From Xanthomonas sontii (GTDB taxonomy: Bacteria > Pseudomonadota > Gammaproteobacteria > Xanthomonadales > Xanthomonadaceae), in contig NZ_CP132342.1 of assembly GCF_040529055.1 (NCBI RefSeq), positions 4,896,001 through 4,960,000 of the forward strand: a stretch of 64,000 bases of DNA, written 5' to 3'. The notes below the pieces were generated by a model. That model searched no databases. It was given only the letters and a program-made list of their open reading frames with translations, and was not told the DNA's origin. Shown one piece after another: positions 30,582-41,256 of this stretch. Numbering within the stretch: the stretch's first letter is position 1; each line of letters opens with the position of its first letter. The position numbers and the translations under genes were made by a program.

Positions 30582-31825
30582 TGCTGGCCTCCTGCGGAGG
30601 CGGGAATGGGGAAACGGGAATCGGGAATTGGAAGAAGCGCGGCGGCTGCAGCGATCCGTGCCTGCCGCGTGTTCGTGTCTGCGTGTGTCACTGCGTGATT
30701 CTGCCCTTGATTGTGCTTGTACCCATTCCCCATTCCCGGTTCTCCATTCCCGGCTTCTTCCAAAACGATGTCCGCAATCCGCTCGGCCGCATCCGGCTTG
30801 GCCAGCTGGCGCGCGGCCTCGGCCATGACCAGGCGCTGCGCCGGCTGCGCCAGCAGGTCGCGCAGCACGCGCTGCAGGTGGCCGGCCAGGGCATCGTCCT
30901 GCTTCAGCAGCACGGCGGCGCCGCGCTCGACCAGGTATTCGGCGTTGCGGGTCTGGTGGTCGTCGACGGCGGCGGCGAACGGCACCAGCACGCTGCCGAT
31001 GCCGACCGCGCACAGTTCGGCCAGGGTCGAGGCGCCGGCGCGGCACACCACCAGGTCGGCCCAGGCGTAGGCGGCGGCCATGTCGCCGATGAAGGCTTCG
31101 ACGCTGGCGGCGACGCCGGCGTCGGCGTAGGCGCGCGCGGCTTCCTCACGCAGCGCTTCGCCGCACTGGTGGCGCACCTCGACGGCCGTGCCGAGCGCGG
31201 CCAGCGCCTGCGGCAGCGCCTGGTTGAGCACGCGTGCGCCCTGGCTACCGCCCAGCACCAGCAGCCGCGGCGCGCCGTGGCGCGCGGCCAGGCGCTGCGC
31301 CGGCGGCGCCAGCGCGGCGATCTCGGCGCGCACCGGGTTGCCCACCGCTTCCTCGCGCGTGGCGAAGCTGCCGGGGAAGCCGGTCAGCACGCGCCGCGCG
31401 ACCCGCGCCAGCACCTTGTTGGTCAGGCCCGGCGCGCGGTTCTGTTCGTGCACCAGCAGCGGCAGCTTGAGCAGGCGCGCGGCCAGGCCGCCGGGACCGG
31501 CCGCGAAGCCGCCGAAGCTGATCACCGCGCGCGGCGCCCGCCGGCGCAGCACGAAGCCGGCGGCGCGCACCGCGCGCATCACCCGCACCGGCGCGCCGAA
31601 CAGGGCCAGCGCGCCCTTGCCGCGCAGCCCGCCGATCTCGATGGTGTCCAGCTCGATGCCGTGCTCCGGCACCAGCCGCGTTTCCATGCGCCCGGCCGCG
31701 CCCAGCCATACCACCGGCACGCCGCGCGCGCGCAGCACCTTGGCCACGGCCAGCGCTGGGAAGATGTGCCCGCCGGTGCCGCCAGCGAGGATCATCACCG
31801 GACGACCGCCCTGCACCGCGCTCAT
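30578..31825 (-). CDS. murG: Lipid II synthase MurG with a repeat-derived tail
   Basis: This 415-residue glycosyltransferase adds GlcNAc to lipid I at the inner membrane. Landmarks are [51 protein letters not shown] and the acceptor-donor loop [15 protein letters not shown]. The normal protein should end near [10 protein letters not shown]. Here about 57 further residues follow, from [10 protein letters not shown] to [17 protein letters not shown], encoded by the two arms of a GGGAATC repeat and the loop between them. The tail still ends in an ATGA overlap with murC. It is probably unstructured. Confidence 0.95.
   Translation of the reverse strand: MSAVQGGRPVMILAGGTGGHIFPALAVAKVLRARGVPVVWLGAAGRMETRLVPEHGIELDTIEIGGLRGKGALALFGAPVRVMRAVRAAGFVLRRRAPRAVISFGGFAAGPGGLAARLLKLPLLVHEQNRAPGLTNKVLARVARRVLTGFPGSFATREEAVGNPVRAEIAALAPPAQRLAARHGAPRLLVLGGSQGARVLNQALPQALAALGTAVEVRHQCGEALREEAARAYADAGVAASVEAFIGDMAAAYAWADLVVCRAGASTLAELCAVGIGSVLVPFAAAVDDHQTRNAEYLVERGAAVLLKQDDALAGHLQRVLRDLLAQPAQRLVMAEAARQLAKPDAAERIADIVLEEAGNGEPGMGNGYKHNQGQNHAVTHADTNTRQARIAAAAALLPIPDSRFPIPASAGGQQ
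30600..30762. repeat. GGGGAATC inverted repeat pair inside the murG 3' end
   Basis: The G-rich arm (30601-30629) and the C-rich arm (30721-30752) flank about 90 bp. Both are in frame with murG and specify its C-terminal tail. Confidence 0.8.
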
Positions 31826-33144
31826 CCGAGCCTCCCGAAGGTGGGTTCGACGCGCGGCTGCATGCGGCTGGTGCCGCGCCCCGGGGCGCCGCCCTGGATC
31901 GCCGCGGCGACCGCGCTGGCGCTGGCCTCGCGCGCGGCGTGCAGGTCCTCGGCGTTGTCCACGGTCTGCTTGACCGGCATCGCCGCGTCGCTGCGTACCA
32001 GTGCCACCTGGCGCTCGGCGCGGTTGAGTTCGTAGGACACGCGCAGCAGCAGCCCCATCGCCACGCAGGTCATCAGCACGCTGGAACCACCGGCGGAGAT
32101 CAGCGGCAGGGTCAGGCCCTTGGTCGGCAGGATGCCCAGGTTCACGCCGACCGAGACGAAGCTCTGCAGGCTGATCCACAGGCCGATGCCGAAGGCGATG
32201 TAGCCGGAGAAGTGACGCTTCATCTCGACGCAGCGCATGCCCAGCCAGAACGCGCGGCCGACCAGCAGCGCGTACAGCGAGATGATCAGGCACACGCCGA
32301 CGAAGCCCAGTTCCTCGGCGATGACCGAGAAGATGAAGTCGGTGTGCGCTTCCGGCAGGTAGTTGAGCTTCTGCACCGAACCGCCCAGGCCGACCCCGAA
32401 CAGTTCGCCGCGACCCACCGCCATCAGCGCGTTGGACAGCTGGTAGCCGGAGCCGAGCTGGTCGGCCCACGGATCGAGGAAGGAGGTGATGCGGCGCAGG
32501 CGGTACGGCTCGAGGATCGCGATGAAGGCGAACACCGGCAGGCCGATCACGATCGGCATCGACATGCGCGGCAGGTTCACCCCGCCCAGCACCAGCATGC
32601 CGGCGGTGATCGCCAGCAGCAGCGTGGAGGAACCGAAGTCCGGCTGCAGCAGCAGCAGGCCGACCAGCGCCACCGCCACACCCAGCGGCTTGAGCATCGC
32701 CGGCCAGGTCGCGTTGACCTCGTCGCGGAAGCGCACCAGGTAGCTGGACAGCCACACGATGTACAGCACCTTCACCGCTTCCACGGTCTGGAAGCGCGAG
32801 ATGCCCAGGTTGATCCAACGCCGCGCGCCGTTGACGGTGCTGCCCAGGCCCGGCACGAACACCACCAGCAGCAGGCCGAAACAGGCCAGCAACAGCAACT
32901 GGTTGTACTGCTCGATGTTCTTCAGCTCGGTGCGCATCGCCCAGATCGCCAGGCCGACACCGCCGGCCAGGAACAGCAGGTGACGGCTCAGGTAGTAGAA
33001 CGGGCTGGTGGTCAGCTCGATCGAGCTGGAGCCGACCATGACCACGCCCAGCGACGCCAGCGCCACCGCGGCGCCGAGCAGCCACGGGTCGTAGCGGCCA
33101 CCGATGGCCTCCAGGCGGGTCGCTTGGCGGGCGGGGTCGTTCAT
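31822..33144 (-). CDS. ftsW: SEDS glycosyltransferase FtsW
   Basis: This 440-residue polytopic protein has about ten membrane helices and polymerises septal glycan with FtsI. Conserved SEDS segments include [20 protein letters not shown] with the catalytic Asp, [40 protein letters not shown] and [20 protein letters not shown] cytosolic tail of about 60 residues rich in Ala and charged residues follows the last helix. It starts by a 1-nt stop/start overlap with mraY and ends in an ATGA overlap with murG. Confidence 0.97.
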   Translation of the reverse strand: MNDPARQATRLEAIGGRYDPWLLGAAVALASLGVVMVGSSSIELTTSPFYYLSRHLLFLAGGVGLAIWAMRTELKNIEQYNQLLLLACFGLLLVVFVPGLGSTVNGARRWINLGISRFQTVEAVKVLYIVWLSSYLVRFRDEVNATWPAMLKPLGVAVALVGLLLLQPDFGSSTLLLAITAGMLVLGGVNLPRMSMPIVIGLPVFAFIAILEPYRLRRITSFLDPWADQLGSGYQLSNALMAVGRGELFGVGLGGSVQKLNYLPEAHTDFIFSVIAEELGFVGVCLIISLYALLVGRAFWLGMRCVEMKRHFSGYIAFGIGLWISLQSFVSVGVNLGILPTKGLTLPLISAGGSSVLMTCVAMGLLLRVSYELNRAERQVALVRSDAAMPVKQTVDNAEDLHAAREASASAVAAAIQGGAPGRGTSRMQPRVEPTFGRLG

Positions 33145-34229
33145 CAGCGCACCTTCAACGTGGCCAGGCCGACCAGCACCAGCACCACCGAAATGATCCA
33201 GAAGCGCACGATCACCCGCGGCTCCGGCCAGCCCTTCAGCTCGAAGTGGTGGTGGATCGGCGCCATGCGGAACACGCGCTTGCCGGTGAGCTTGAACGAG
33301 GCGACCTGGATCATCACCGACAGCGTCTCGATGACGAACACGCCGCCCATGATCACCAGCACCAGTTCCTGGCGCACGATCACCGCGATGGTGCCCAGCA
33401 CCGCGCCCAGCGCCAGCGCGCCGATGTCGCCCATGAACACCATCGCCGGGTAGGTGTTGAACCACAGGAAGCCCAGGCCCGCGCCGGCGATCGCCGCGCA
33501 GATGATGATCAGTTCGCCGGCGCCGGGAATGGTCGGGATCTTCAGGTAGGCCGAGAACACCGCGTTGCCCGAGGCATAGGCGAACACGCCCAGCGCGCAG
33601 GCCACCAGCACCGTCGGCATGATCGCCAGGCCGTCCAGGCCGTCGGTCAGGTTGACCGCGTTGGAGAAGCCGACGATCCAGAAGTAGGCGATGGCCACGA
33701 AGCTGATCCCGGCCAGCGGCAGCGCGATCGACTTGAACATCGGGATGTAGAAGGTGATCGCCGCCGGCACGTCGGCGGTGTAGTACAGGAACAGGCCCGC
33801 GGCCAGGCCGAAGATCGACTGCAGCAGGTACTTCCAGCGCGACTTCAGCCCGTTCGGGTCGCGGCGCACGATCTTGATCCAGTCGTCGTACCAGCCGATC
33901 ACGCCGAACGCCAGCATCACCGCCAGCACCAGCCACACGTAGCGGTTGCGCAGGTCGCCCCACAGGAGCACCGACAGCAGCACGGTGAGCAGGATCAGCG
34001 AGCCGCCCATGGTCGGGGTGCCGGCCTTGGAGAAGTGGGTCTGCGGGCCGTCCTGGCGGATCGGCTGGCCGCCCTTGAACTGCGCCAGCTTGCGGATCAC
34101 CGCCGGGCCCAGCCACAGCGACAGGAACAGCGAGGTCAGCGCCGCGAGGATGCCGCGGAAGGTCAGATAGCCGAACAGCCCGAACATGCTTTCGAGCTGC
34201 TGCAGCCAGCGGGCGAGTTCAAGCAGCAT
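33144..34229 (-). CDS. mraY: Phospho-MurNAc-pentapeptide transferase MraY
   Basis: This 361-residue integral membrane enzyme makes lipid I from UDP-MurNAc-pentapeptide and undecaprenyl phosphate. [13 protein letters not shown], the DDWIKI acidic pair, [17 protein letters not shown] and the [15 protein letters not shown] loop are the catalytic signatures. About ten membrane helices and the length fit the family. The start overlaps the murF end by 11 nt. Confidence 0.98.
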   Translation of the reverse strand: MLLELARWLQQLESMFGLFGYLTFRGILAALTSLFLSLWLGPAVIRKLAQFKGGQPIRQDGPQTHFSKAGTPTMGGSLILLTVLLSVLLWGDLRNRYVWLVLAVMLAFGVIGWYDDWIKIVRRDPNGLKSRWKYLLQSIFGLAAGLFLYYTADVPAAITFYIPMFKSIALPLAGISFVAIAYFWIVGFSNAVNLTDGLDGLAIMPTVLVACALGVFAYASGNAVFSAYLKIPTIPGAGELIIICAAIAGAGLGFLWFNTYPAMVFMGDIGALALGAVLGTIAVIVRQELVLVIMGGVFVIETLSVMIQVASFKLTGKRVFRMAPIHHHFELKGWPEPRVIVRFWIISVVLVLVGLATLKVR

Positions 34230-35754
34230 GCGGCGCCTCCTGTGCCTGGTTCAGCAGCGCGCGGACCACGGTGTCCATGGCGCTGCCGCGCGAGCCCTTG
34301 ATCAGGAGCGTGGCCGGGACCCGGGACCCGGGACCCGGGACCCGTGGGAGCGCGCCATCGGACAGCGCGCTGGTGTTGTCATGCATCTGCTTCACTTCCT
34401 GCTCTTGATCCTGCTCTTGCCGATTCCCGGCTCCCGATTCCCGATTCCCGGCCACCGCGGCCAGATCGCGCTGCAGCGCCTCGATCAGCGCCGCATGGCT
34501 GTCGAAGACGCGGCCGTTCTCGCCGAACGCCTGCGCGGCGTGGGCGCTGAGCGGGCCGAGCGCGTACAGCCGGGTCAGCCCGGCATCGCGCGCGCGGCGT
34601 CCGCCGCTGGCATGCAGCGCCTCGGCGCCGGCGCCGAGTTCGCGCATGTCGCCCAGCACCAGCCAGCGCTCGCCGCCGGCCGCGGCCAGGGCGTCGATCG
34701 CCGCGGCCAGCGAACCGGGGTTGGCGTTGTAGCTGTCGTCGATCAGCACCGCGCCGTTGGGCAGCGCGTGGGTGATCTGCCGGCCCGGCACCGGCTGCAC
34801 CTGCGCCAGGCCGGCGGCGATGCGCGCCGGCGCCACGTCCAGCGCCAGCGCCAGCGCGGCGGCGGCCAGGGCGTTCTGCAGGTTGTGCCGGCCCGGCAAC
34901 GGCAGCGTCGCCTCGACGTCGCCGCGCGGGGTGGTCAGCACGAACTGGGTACGGTCGGCGGCCATGCGGACCTGCGCGGCACCGACCTCGGCGCCCGGCT
35001 GCAGGCCGAAGCGCAGCACCTGCGGCCGCGCCTCGCCGCTCGCCAGGCGCTGCTCGAACCACAGGCCGAAGGCGTCGTCGGCATTGATCACCGCGGTGCC
35101 GTCGGCCGGCAGCGCGGTGTAGATCGCGCCCTTGGTCTGCGCCACGCCGAGCAGGCTGCCCATGCGCTCCAGGTGCGCAGCGGCGATGTTGTTGACCAGC
35201 GACACCTGCGGCGGCGCAATGTCGGTGAGATAGGCGATGTCGCCCGGCTTGCCGGCGCCCATCTCGTAGATCGCGTAGTCGGCGTCGTCCGGCGCCTCGA
35301 TCACCGCCAGCGGCAGGCCGATCTCGTTGTTGCGGTTGCCGGGATTGGCGTAGACGCTGCCGCCGTCGATGCGGCAGGCATGCTGCAGGATCGCCAGCAG
35401 CAGCGCCTTGACGCTGGTCTTGCCGTTGCTGCCGGTGATCGCGGCCACGCGGGTGGCACGGCCACGCTGCATGCCGGCGGCGATCCGCGCCAGCGCCAGC
35501 TGGGTGTCGGCGACGACGATCTGCGGCAGTTCGATCTGCGGCTGCACGCGCTCCACCAGCAGCGCGCTGGCGCCGCGCGCGGCGGCGTCGGCGACGAAGG
35601 CGTGGCCATCGAAACGCTCGCCGCGCAGCGCCACGTACAGGCTGCCGGCGGCCAGGCTGCGGGTGTCGTGACTGATCGCATCGATCGCCACGTCGTCGCC
35701 GTGCAGCTCGGCGCCGGCCCAGTGCGCGATCATCGACAACGGCAGGCGCTTCAT
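34219..35754 (-). CDS. murF: UDP-MurNAc-tripeptide D-Ala-D-Ala ligase with internal insertion
   Basis: This 511-residue Mur ligase is some 50 residues longer than E. coli MurF (452). It carries [20 protein letters not shown] (P-loop), [19 protein letters not shown] and [19 protein letters not shown]. The excess is explained by residues about 436-480 in the C-terminal domain, between LQRDLAAVA and [16 protein letters not shown]. This segment, starting [10 protein letters not shown] and ending [11 protein letters not shown], is encoded by a GGGAATC-type arm and by four GGGACCC heptads. The frame is intact, so the enzyme is probably functional with a surface loop. Confidence 0.95.
   Translation of the reverse strand: MKRLPLSMIAHWAGAELHGDDVAIDAISHDTRSLAAGSLYVALRGERFDGHAFVADAAARGASALLVERVQPQIELPQIVVADTQLALARIAAGMQRGRATRVAAITGSNGKTSVKALLLAILQHACRIDGGSVYANPGNRNNEIGLPLAVIEAPDDADYAIYEMGAGKPGDIAYLTDIAPPQVSLVNNIAAAHLERMGSLLGVAQTKGAIYTALPADGTAVINADDAFGLWFEQRLASGEARPQVLRFGLQPGAEVGAAQVRMAADRTQFVLTTPRGDVEATLPLPGRHNLQNALAAAALALALDVAPARIAAGLAQVQPVPGRQITHALPNGAVLIDDSYNANPGSLAAAIDALAAAGGERWLVLGDMRELGAGAEALHASGGRRARDAGLTRLYALGPLSAHAAQAFGENGRVFDSHAALIEALQRDLAAVAGNRESGAGNRQEQDQEQEVKQMHDNTSALSDGALPRVPGPGSRVPATLLIKGSRGSAMDTVVRALLNQAQEAPHAA
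34315..34449. repeat. Repeat cluster inserted in the murF coding region
   Basis: A C-rich arm of the GGGAATC family (about 34419-34449) and four tandem copies of GGGACCC (34316-34344) lie within codons 436-480 of murF. The total is a multiple of three, so the frame is kept. A similar GGGACCC motif occurs near 42009-42041 and 42120-42134. Confidence 0.8.
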
Positions 35755-37235
35755 CGGGCCGCCTCCGCCGCATGCGCGCGCAGGGCCTGCGCAGCGACCT
35801 CGGTGTCGTCGAACGGATGGCGCACGCCGGCGATCTCCTGGTACGGCTCGTGGCCCTTGCCGGCGATCAGCACGATGTCCTCGGCGCCGGCGTCGGCGAC
35901 CGCCATGGCGATCGCCTGCGCGCGGTCGCGCTGTACCTGCACCGCCTGCATGCCGTCGAAACCGGCCACGATGTCGGCGACGATACGGTCGCCGTCCTCG
36001 CCACGCGGGTTGTCGTCGGTGACCACCACGCGCTCGGCCAGGCGCTGCGCGATCGCCGCCATCTGCGGGCGCTTGCCGGTGTCGCGCTCGCCGCCGCAGC
36101 CGAACACGCAGGTGATGCGGCCCTGCGCGTGCGCGCGCAGGCTCTGCAGCGCCTGTTCCAGCGCGTCGGGCGTATGCGCGTAGTCGACCACCACCAACGG
36201 TTCCGCGCCGTTGCCGCCGAGCCGGTTCATGCGCCCGCGGATCGGCTGCAGCTGCGCCAGGGTGGCGGCGATGCGCACCGGCGCCACGTCCAGCGCGTGC
36301 AGCGCGCCGGCCACGGCCAGCAGGTTGTCGACGTTGAAACGGCCCAGCAACGGCGACTGCAGCGGATGCCGCTCCTCGCCGATCGCCAGGGTGAAACCGA
36401 TGCCGCGCGCGTCCAGGCGCAGCGCCTCGGCGCGCACCTGCGCGCCATCCTGGCCGCGCGAACTGACCGCGATGCGGCGCAGCGCCGGATCCAGCGTGCC
36501 CAGCAACTCGCGGCCGAACGCATCGTCCAGGTTGACCACCGCCGACTTCAGCCCCGGCGTGGCGAACAGGCGCGCCTTGGCGGCGCCGTAACTGGCCATG
36601 TCGCCGTGGTAGTCGAGATGGTCGCGGGTGAGATTGGTGAACACCGCCACGTCGAAATGCACCGCGTCCACGCGGCCCTGGTCGAGCGCGTGCGAGCTGA
36701 CTTCCATCGCCACCGCCTGCGCGCCGGCGTCGCGCAGCTGCGCCAGCAGCGCGTGCAGCGGCAGCACCAGCGGCGTGGTGAAGCCGGTCGGCTGCACCTG
36801 CCCGTACAGGCCAGCGCCGAGGGTGCCGATGCTGCCGCTGCGCGTGCCCAGCAGGTGCCAGGCCTGCGCCAGCAGTTGCACGGTGGAGGTCTTGCCGTTG
36901 GTGCCGGTGACCCCGACCATGGTCATGGTCTGCGACGGATGGCCGTGGAACTGGTCGGCCATCGCGCCCATGCGCGCGCGCAGGCCCGGCACCGCGATCG
37001 CGTCGGCCGGCGCCGGCAGCTCGGCCGGGGCCGGCGGGTCGTACAGCACCGCGACTGCGCCGTTGGCGCGCGCCTGTTCGACGAAGCCCAGACCGTGCGC
37101 GCCGAAGCCGGCGATCGCCACGAAGGCATCGCCCGGGCGCACCGCGCGGCTGTCCATGACCAGCCCGGACACCTGCACGTCATGCGGCAGCGCCACACCC
37201 GGCAGCAGTTGCGACAGCGACATCGCGCGGGTCAC
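35751..37235 (-). CDS. murE: UDP-MurNAc-dipeptide meso-DAP ligase
   Basis: This 494-residue Mur ligase adds the third stem residue. [18 protein letters not shown] is the P-loop, [19 protein letters not shown] the UDP-sugar contact region, and TDDNPRGED carries the DNPR motif that selects meso-diaminopimelate, so the peptidoglycan is of the DAP type. A GTG at 37235 overlaps the ftsI stop (GTGA) and is preferred; an ATG at 37223 would remove four residues. It ends in an ATGA overlap with murF. Confidence 0.96.
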   Translation of the reverse strand: MTRAMSLSQLLPGVALPHDVQVSGLVMDSRAVRPGDAFVAIAGFGAHGLGFVEQARANGAVAVLYDPPAPAELPAPADAIAVPGLRARMGAMADQFHGHPSQTMTMVGVTGTNGKTSTVQLLAQAWHLLGTRSGSIGTLGAGLYGQVQPTGFTTPLVLPLHALLAQLRDAGAQAVAMEVSSHALDQGRVDAVHFDVAVFTNLTRDHLDYHGDMASYGAAKARLFATPGLKSAVVNLDDAFGRELLGTLDPALRRIAVSSRGQDGAQVRAEALRLDARGIGFTLAIGEERHPLQSPLLGRFNVDNLLAVAGALHALDVAPVRIAATLAQLQPIRGRMNRLGGNGAEPLVVVDYAHTPDALEQALQSLRAHAQGRITCVFGCGGERDTGKRPQMAAIAQRLAERVVVTDDNPRGEDGDRIVADIVAGFDGMQAVQVQRDRAQAIAMAVADAGAEDIVLIAGKGHEPYQEIAGVRHPFDDTEVAAQALRAHAAEAAR

Positions 37236-39100
37236 TGGCGGGTCTCCTGCAGCGGGGCCGGCAACGCGGCCGGCGCCGGCGGCGCCACGGCGCGCGCGCT
37301 GGGCAGCGCGGCATCGACTTCGGCGGCGGCGTCGGGCACTGTCGCCGGATCCGGCTCCACCGGCGCCGGCGGCGGCGCGTGGCCGCTCTTGCCGGCGGCC
37401 TGCGCGGCCAGCCACGACTGGATGTCGTCCGGCGGCACGTCCATCAGCCGCAGCGCGCCTTCCATCACGTTGTGGAACACCGGCGCCGAGACCAAGCCGC
37501 CGTAGTACTTGGCGCCCTGCGGGTCGTTGATCACGATGACCGTGGCGAAGCGCGGGTTGCTCGCCGGCACCAGGCCCGCGAACAGCGCGTTGTAGTGGCC
37601 GCGCTCGTAGCCGCCGGGGCCGGCCTTGCGCGCAGTGCCGGTCTTGCCGGCGACGTGGTAGCCCAGGATCGCCGCGCCCTTGGCGCCGCCCTGGGTGACC
37701 ACGGTCTCCATCATCGCCACCACTTCCTTGGAGATCGCCGGGTCCAGCACCTGCTTGCTGTCCTCGTGCTGGCCCTTGACGAAAGTCGGGGTCACCAGGC
37801 GCCCGCCGTTGCCCAGCGCGCAGTAGGCGCGGGCGATCTGCAGCGGCGTCACCGACAGGCCGTAGCCGTAGGACATGGTGGTCTTGGAGGAGCCGCTCCA
37901 GCGCGCCGGCGACGGGAACACGCCGGCCGATTCGCCGGGGAAGCCGCTGTGCGGGGAGCTGCCGTAGCCGTAGCTGTGGACCTGGTCGTAGAAGGTCTGG
38001 TCCGGCAGCTTGGCCGCGATCTTGGCCGCGCCGATGTTGGAGCTGCGGGTGATCACCCCGGTCACGGTCAGCACGCCGTTGTTACGCGGCACGTCCTTGA
38101 TCGTGAAGCGGCCCACCGACATGTAGCCGGGGTTGGTGTCGATCAGCGTGTCCTTGGTCACCACCCCGGCCTTGAGCGCGGTGGAGATGGTCAGCGGCTT
38201 CATCGTCGAGCCCGGCTCGACCAGGTCGGTGACCGCGCGGTTGCGGCGCACGTCCGGGTTGACCCCGTTGACCGCGTTGGGGTTGTAGGTCGGCAGGTTG
38301 ACCATGGCCAGGATCTCGCCGGTGGCCACGTCCATGATCACGATCGAGCCGCCGGCGGCCTTGTTCTCGACCAGCGCGTTGCGCAGTTCCTTGTAGGCCA
38401 GGAACTGGATGCGGCGGTCGATGCTCAGGGTCAGGTCCTTGCCCGGCTGCGCCGGCTTGACCAGGTCGATGCTCTCGACGATCGCGCCCTTGCGGTCGCG
38501 GATCACCCGCTTGGCGCCCGGCTTGCCGCGCAGCCAGGAATCGAACGCCAGCTCCAGCCCTTCCTGGCCGCGGTCGTCGATGTTGGTGAAGCCCAGCACG
38601 TGCGCCATCGCTTCGCCCTGCGGGTAGAAGCGGCGGAATTCGCGCTGCGAGAACACGCCGGGGATGCCCAGCGCGACCACCGCATGCGCCTTGTCCGGAT
38701 TGATCCGGCGCTTGAGGTACATGAACTCCTTGTCCGCCTTCTGCGACAGCTTGGCGGTGAGTTCGTCGACCGGCAGTTCCAGCGCCTGCGCCAGCTGCGG
38801 GATGCGGTCCGGGCTGCGCAGCAGTTCCTGCGGATTGACCCAGATCGACTCCACCGGCGTGGACACCGCCAGCGGCTCGCCGTTGCGGTCGGTGATCATG
38901 CCGCGCGAGGTGGCGATCGGCAGTTCGCGCAGGTAGCGCGCCTCGCCCTGGCGCTGGTAGAAGTCGCTGTTGATCAGCTGCACGTAGGCCGCGCGGCCGA
39001 TCAGGGTCACCGAGCACAGGCCCAGCGCGGCGCCGACCAGCACCAGGCGGCCGCGCAGGTTGAAGTTGCTGCGGGGGCGATTGCGGCCGCTCTTGTTCAC
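37232..39100 (-). CDS. ftsI: Septal transpeptidase FtsI (PBP3)
   Basis: This 622-residue class B penicillin-binding protein has a membrane anchor at about residues 18-40 ([20 protein letters not shown]). The N-terminal pedestal contains [18 protein letters not shown]. In the transpeptidase domain the catalytic tetrad is in [11 protein letters not shown] (SxxK), TRSSNIG (SxN) and AGKTGTARK (KTG). It crosslinks septal peptidoglycan with FtsW. A Pro/Ala-rich tail follows the catalytic domain. The start is GTG at 39100, within a GTGA overlap with the ftsL stop. Confidence 0.97.
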   Translation of the reverse strand: MNKSGRNRPRSNFNLRGRLVLVGAALGLCSVTLIGRAAYVQLINSDFYQRQGEARYLRELPIATSRGMITDRNGEPLAVSTPVESIWVNPQELLRSPDRIPQLAQALELPVDELTAKLSQKADKEFMYLKRRINPDKAHAVVALGIPGVFSQREFRRFYPQGEAMAHVLGFTNIDDRGQEGLELAFDSWLRGKPGAKRVIRDRKGAIVESIDLVKPAQPGKDLTLSIDRRIQFLAYKELRNALVENKAAGGSIVIMDVATGEILAMVNLPTYNPNAVNGVNPDVRRNRAVTDLVEPGSTMKPLTISTALKAGVVTKDTLIDTNPGYMSVGRFTIKDVPRNNGVLTVTGVITRSSNIGAAKIAAKLPDQTFYDQVHSYGYGSSPHSGFPGESAGVFPSPARWSGSSKTTMSYGYGLSVTPLQIARAYCALGNGGRLVTPTFVKGQHEDSKQVLDPAISKEVVAMMETVVTQGGAKGAAILGYHVAGKTGTARKAGPGGYERGHYNALFAGLVPASNPRFATVIVINDPQGAKYYGGLVSAPVFHNVMEGALRLMDVPPDDIQSWLAAQAAGKSGHAPPPAPVEPDPATVPDAAAEVDAALPSARAVAPPAPAALPAPLQETRQ

Positions 39101-39360
39101 GGACGCACCACCACGATGTCGCCGGTCTCGGGGAACTTCATCCCCAGCCGCTCGCGCGCGACCTGGTCGACGCGATTGCTCTCCGCCCAGGTCGCCTGCT
39201 CCAACTGCAGCCGGCCGAACTCGATGTTCAGCTCGTCGCGGTTGTGCTCCAGCCGCGACAGCTCCACGAACAACTGGCGATGGCGATGGCGCATGTACAC
39301 CACCCCGATCGCCGAGGCGATGGTGCAGGCGAGCAGCACGAGCAGCAGCAACCGGCTCAT
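39097..39360 (-). CDS. ftsL: Cell division protein FtsL
   Basis: This 87-residue bitopic protein has a membrane helix (about residues 3-22, [20 protein letters not shown]) and a periplasmic coiled coil ([20 protein letters not shown] and following). It ends with the FtsL motif [23 protein letters not shown]. It bridges FtsB/FtsQ and FtsWI. The start overlaps the end of rsmH by 4 nt, and the stop overlaps the GTG of ftsI. Confidence 0.95.
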   Translation of the reverse strand: MSRLLLLVLLACTIASAIGVVYMRHRHRQLFVELSRLEHNRDELNIEFGRLQLEQATWAESNRVDQVARERLGMKFPETGDIVVVRP

Positions 39361-40469
39361 TGGGCGCTCCTGTGGAGCGCGCCATGCGCCGGCGGGAATG
39401 GGGAAACGGGAATGGGGAATGGGGAAGAGCCGGTCGACTGCGCACGGAAACCTTCCGTACCGGGAAGCGCGCTCTTGCTTTCGCCTTTCCCGATTCCCGA
39501 TTCCCGATTCCCCACTCCCAGCTTCTCCGCCACCCGCAACACCGCGCTGCGCGCGCGCGGGTTCACCGCCAGTTCGTCGGCGTCGGCCTTGATCGCGCCG
39601 CCGTGCAGGCGCAGGGTCGGCACGAAGGTGGTGGCCTCCGGCAGGCGGCGGTTGCTCGGCGGGGCCTTGGCGTGGCGCTGCATGAACTGCTTGACGATGC
39701 GGTCTTCCAGCGAGTGGAAGCTGATCACCGCCAGGCGGCCGCCGGGCTTGAGCCGGGCCAGCGCCGCGTCCAGGCCGGTTTCCAGATCGGCCAGTTCGCG
39801 ATTGATATGGATACGGATGGCCTGGAAGCTGCGCGTGGCCGGGTGGGTCTTGCTGTCGCCGCGCGGCATCACGCTGGCGATCAGCTCGGCCAGTTCGGCG
39901 GTGCGGGTCAGCGGCTGCTTCTCGCGGCGGGCGACGATGGCGCGAGCGATGCGCCGGCTCTGCCGCTCTTCGCCGTAGGTCCACAGCACGTCGGCGATCT
40001 CGCGCTCCTCGGCGCGCGCCAGCCACTGCGCGGCGCTCTCGCCGGCGTCCGGGTCCATGCGCATGTCCAGCGGGCCGTCTTTGCCGAAGGAGAAGCCGCG
40101 CGCGGCCACGTCCAGCTGCGGCGAGGACACGCCCAGGTCGAACAGCACTCCGTCCAGGGCAACGGCAGCGTCCCACTGGCCCAGCTCGGCGAAGCTGCCG
40201 CGATAGATGGACACGCGCGCGTCGCCGCCGAACGCATGTTCGGCTTCGGCGATCGCCTCGGGATCCTTGTCCATCACCAGCAGCCGGCCTCCTGGGCCGA
40301 GTTTGTGCAGCACCCCGCGCGCGTGTCCGCCACGCCCGAACGTGCCATCCAGATAGATTCCGTTTTCGATCACCTGCAGCCCGTCCAGGACCTGCGCGAA
40401 CAACACCGGCACATGCGCCGCCGATGGTTGCGACACCGGGAGGTGACCGGCCTGCGCCTGTCCGCGCAT
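39357..40469 (-). CDS. rsmH: 16S rRNA C1402 N4-methyltransferase with a repeat-derived tail
   Basis: This 370-residue enzyme (formerly MraW) methylates 16S rRNA at C1402. [29 protein letters not shown] (SAM motif I), [20 protein letters not shown] and [18 protein letters not shown] are hallmark segments. The family normally ends close to [15 protein letters not shown]. Here 52 extra residues follow, [15 protein letters not shown] to [20 protein letters not shown], encoded by a GGGAATC-type repeat pair, and still reach the ATGA overlap with ftsL. The ATG at 40469 is used; a GTG at 40487 overlapping the mraZ stop is possible. Confidence 0.96.
   Translation of the reverse strand: MRGQAQAGHLPVSQPSAAHVPVLFAQVLDGLQVIENGIYLDGTFGRGGHARGVLHKLGPGGRLLVMDKDPEAIAEAEHAFGGDARVSIYRGSFAELGQWDAAVALDGVLFDLGVSSPQLDVAARGFSFGKDGPLDMRMDPDAGESAAQWLARAEEREIADVLWTYGEERQSRRIARAIVARREKQPLTRTAELAELIASVMPRGDSKTHPATRSFQAIRIHINRELADLETGLDAALARLKPGGRLAVISFHSLEDRIVKQFMQRHAKAPPSNRRLPEATTFVPTLRLHGGAIKADADELAVNPRARSAVLRVAEKLGVGNRESGIGKGESKSALPGTEGFRAQSTGSSPFPIPVSPFPPAHGALHRSAQ
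39391..39521. repeat. GGGGAATC inverted repeat pair inside the rsmH 3' end
   Basis: The G-rich arm (39393-39425) and the C-rich arm (39485-39518) are separated by about 60 bp and lie in frame in the last 52 codons of rsmH. Confidence 0.8.
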
Positions 40470-40483
40470 CCGGACACCCCGAC

Positions 40484-40930
40484 TCACAACTTCAGATCGA
40501 GCAATCCATCGCCCAGATCCTCGTCAGACAAAGTCTGCTGGATCAGTGCGCGATGAGCCTGCTCGCTCCACAGTTCGAACTTGTCGCCCATGCCCAACAG
40601 CACGGCGCGCTTTTCAATGCCCACCGCGGCGCGATGGCTCGGCGGAATGGTGATGCGGGCGTTGGCGTCCAGCTCCAGCGCCGCCGACGAACCCACCAGC
40701 TTTTGCTGCAGGACCCGCACCACGCGCTGGGTGTTGGGCTTGGCCATGACGTCGTCACGGACCCGCTCCCACTCCTTCTCCGCATACAGCCACAGGCAGC
40801 CGGCCTCGAACGGGTTGTAGGTCAGCACCAGCCGATTGCCGCTCACGCGCGCGACGAGGTCGCGGTACGCGGTGGGAACCGCCATACGCCCCTTGTCGTC
40901 CACAGTGATTGCGGTCTCGCCCTGAAACAC
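40484..40930 (-). CDS. mraZ: Transcriptional regulator MraZ
   Basis: This 148-residue AbrB-like protein is the first gene of the dcw cluster. It contains two copies of the MraZ motif: [24 protein letters not shown] and [21 protein letters not shown]. It forms a ring and binds TGGG-type direct repeats in its own promoter, repressing the cluster. Such repeats are seen at 40991-41014. The start is GTG at 40930, preceded by AAAGGTGCAGG. Confidence 0.96.
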   Translation of the reverse strand: MFQGETAITVDDKGRMAVPTAYRDLVARVSGNRLVLTYNPFEAGCLWLYAEKEWERVRDDVMAKPNTQRVVRVLQQKLVGSSAALELDANARITIPPSHRAAVGIEKRAVLLGMGDKFELWSEQAHRALIQQTLSDEDLGDGLLDLKL

Positions 40931-40990
40931 GACGCCTGCACCTTTCCGAATCCGCCTGGGCGGTCATTGAACCACGAAAAACCACAAAAA

Positions 40991-41042
40991 ACCCGGTTTC
41001 CCCTCAAGTGCCCACCTTAGCAGCGCGCAACTGGTTGTCAAC
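40991..41042 (-). promoter_or_regulatory. dcw promoter with MraZ-like boxes
   Basis: On the minus strand TTGACA (41037-41042) and TAAGGT (41014-41019) are spaced 17 bp, a perfect -35 with a poor -10. Just downstream TGGGC, AGGGG and CGGGT (41010-41014, 41000-41004, 40991-40995) recur every 9-10 bp. This matches the spaced direct repeats bound by MraZ and suggests autoregulation. The box sequences are degenerate after the first. Confidence 0.6.
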
Positions 41043-41111
41043 AACTTTGCGAGCGGTAAATCGCTAGCGGGATCAATGGTTTGCAACGATCTTTAGAGAC
41101 TTGTTCAAGGC

Positions 41112-41148
41112 TTATCCACAAGTTACTGTTTCGTCTCAAATTTTGAGA
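41112..41148. promoter_or_regulatory. DnaA box and palindrome upstream of the dcw promoter
   Basis: A perfect DnaA box, TTATCCACA, lies at 41112-41120. TCTCAAA-T-TTTGAGA, a perfect 7-bp inverted repeat, lies at 41134-41148. Both are 70-110 bp upstream of the mraZ promoter and within the AT-richest stretch of the region. A link between replication initiation and division-gene expression is possible but unproven. Confidence 0.5.
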
Positions 41149-41256
41149 TTGAACGGAAATTCAGGCCTGTGTACGGGGCGTTAAGGCCATCGTCACCGGC
41201 TGTCGACATGGCGCCTGGGCTCGCGCCGCGTTGCGCAAGCGCGCACACTGCCGGGC

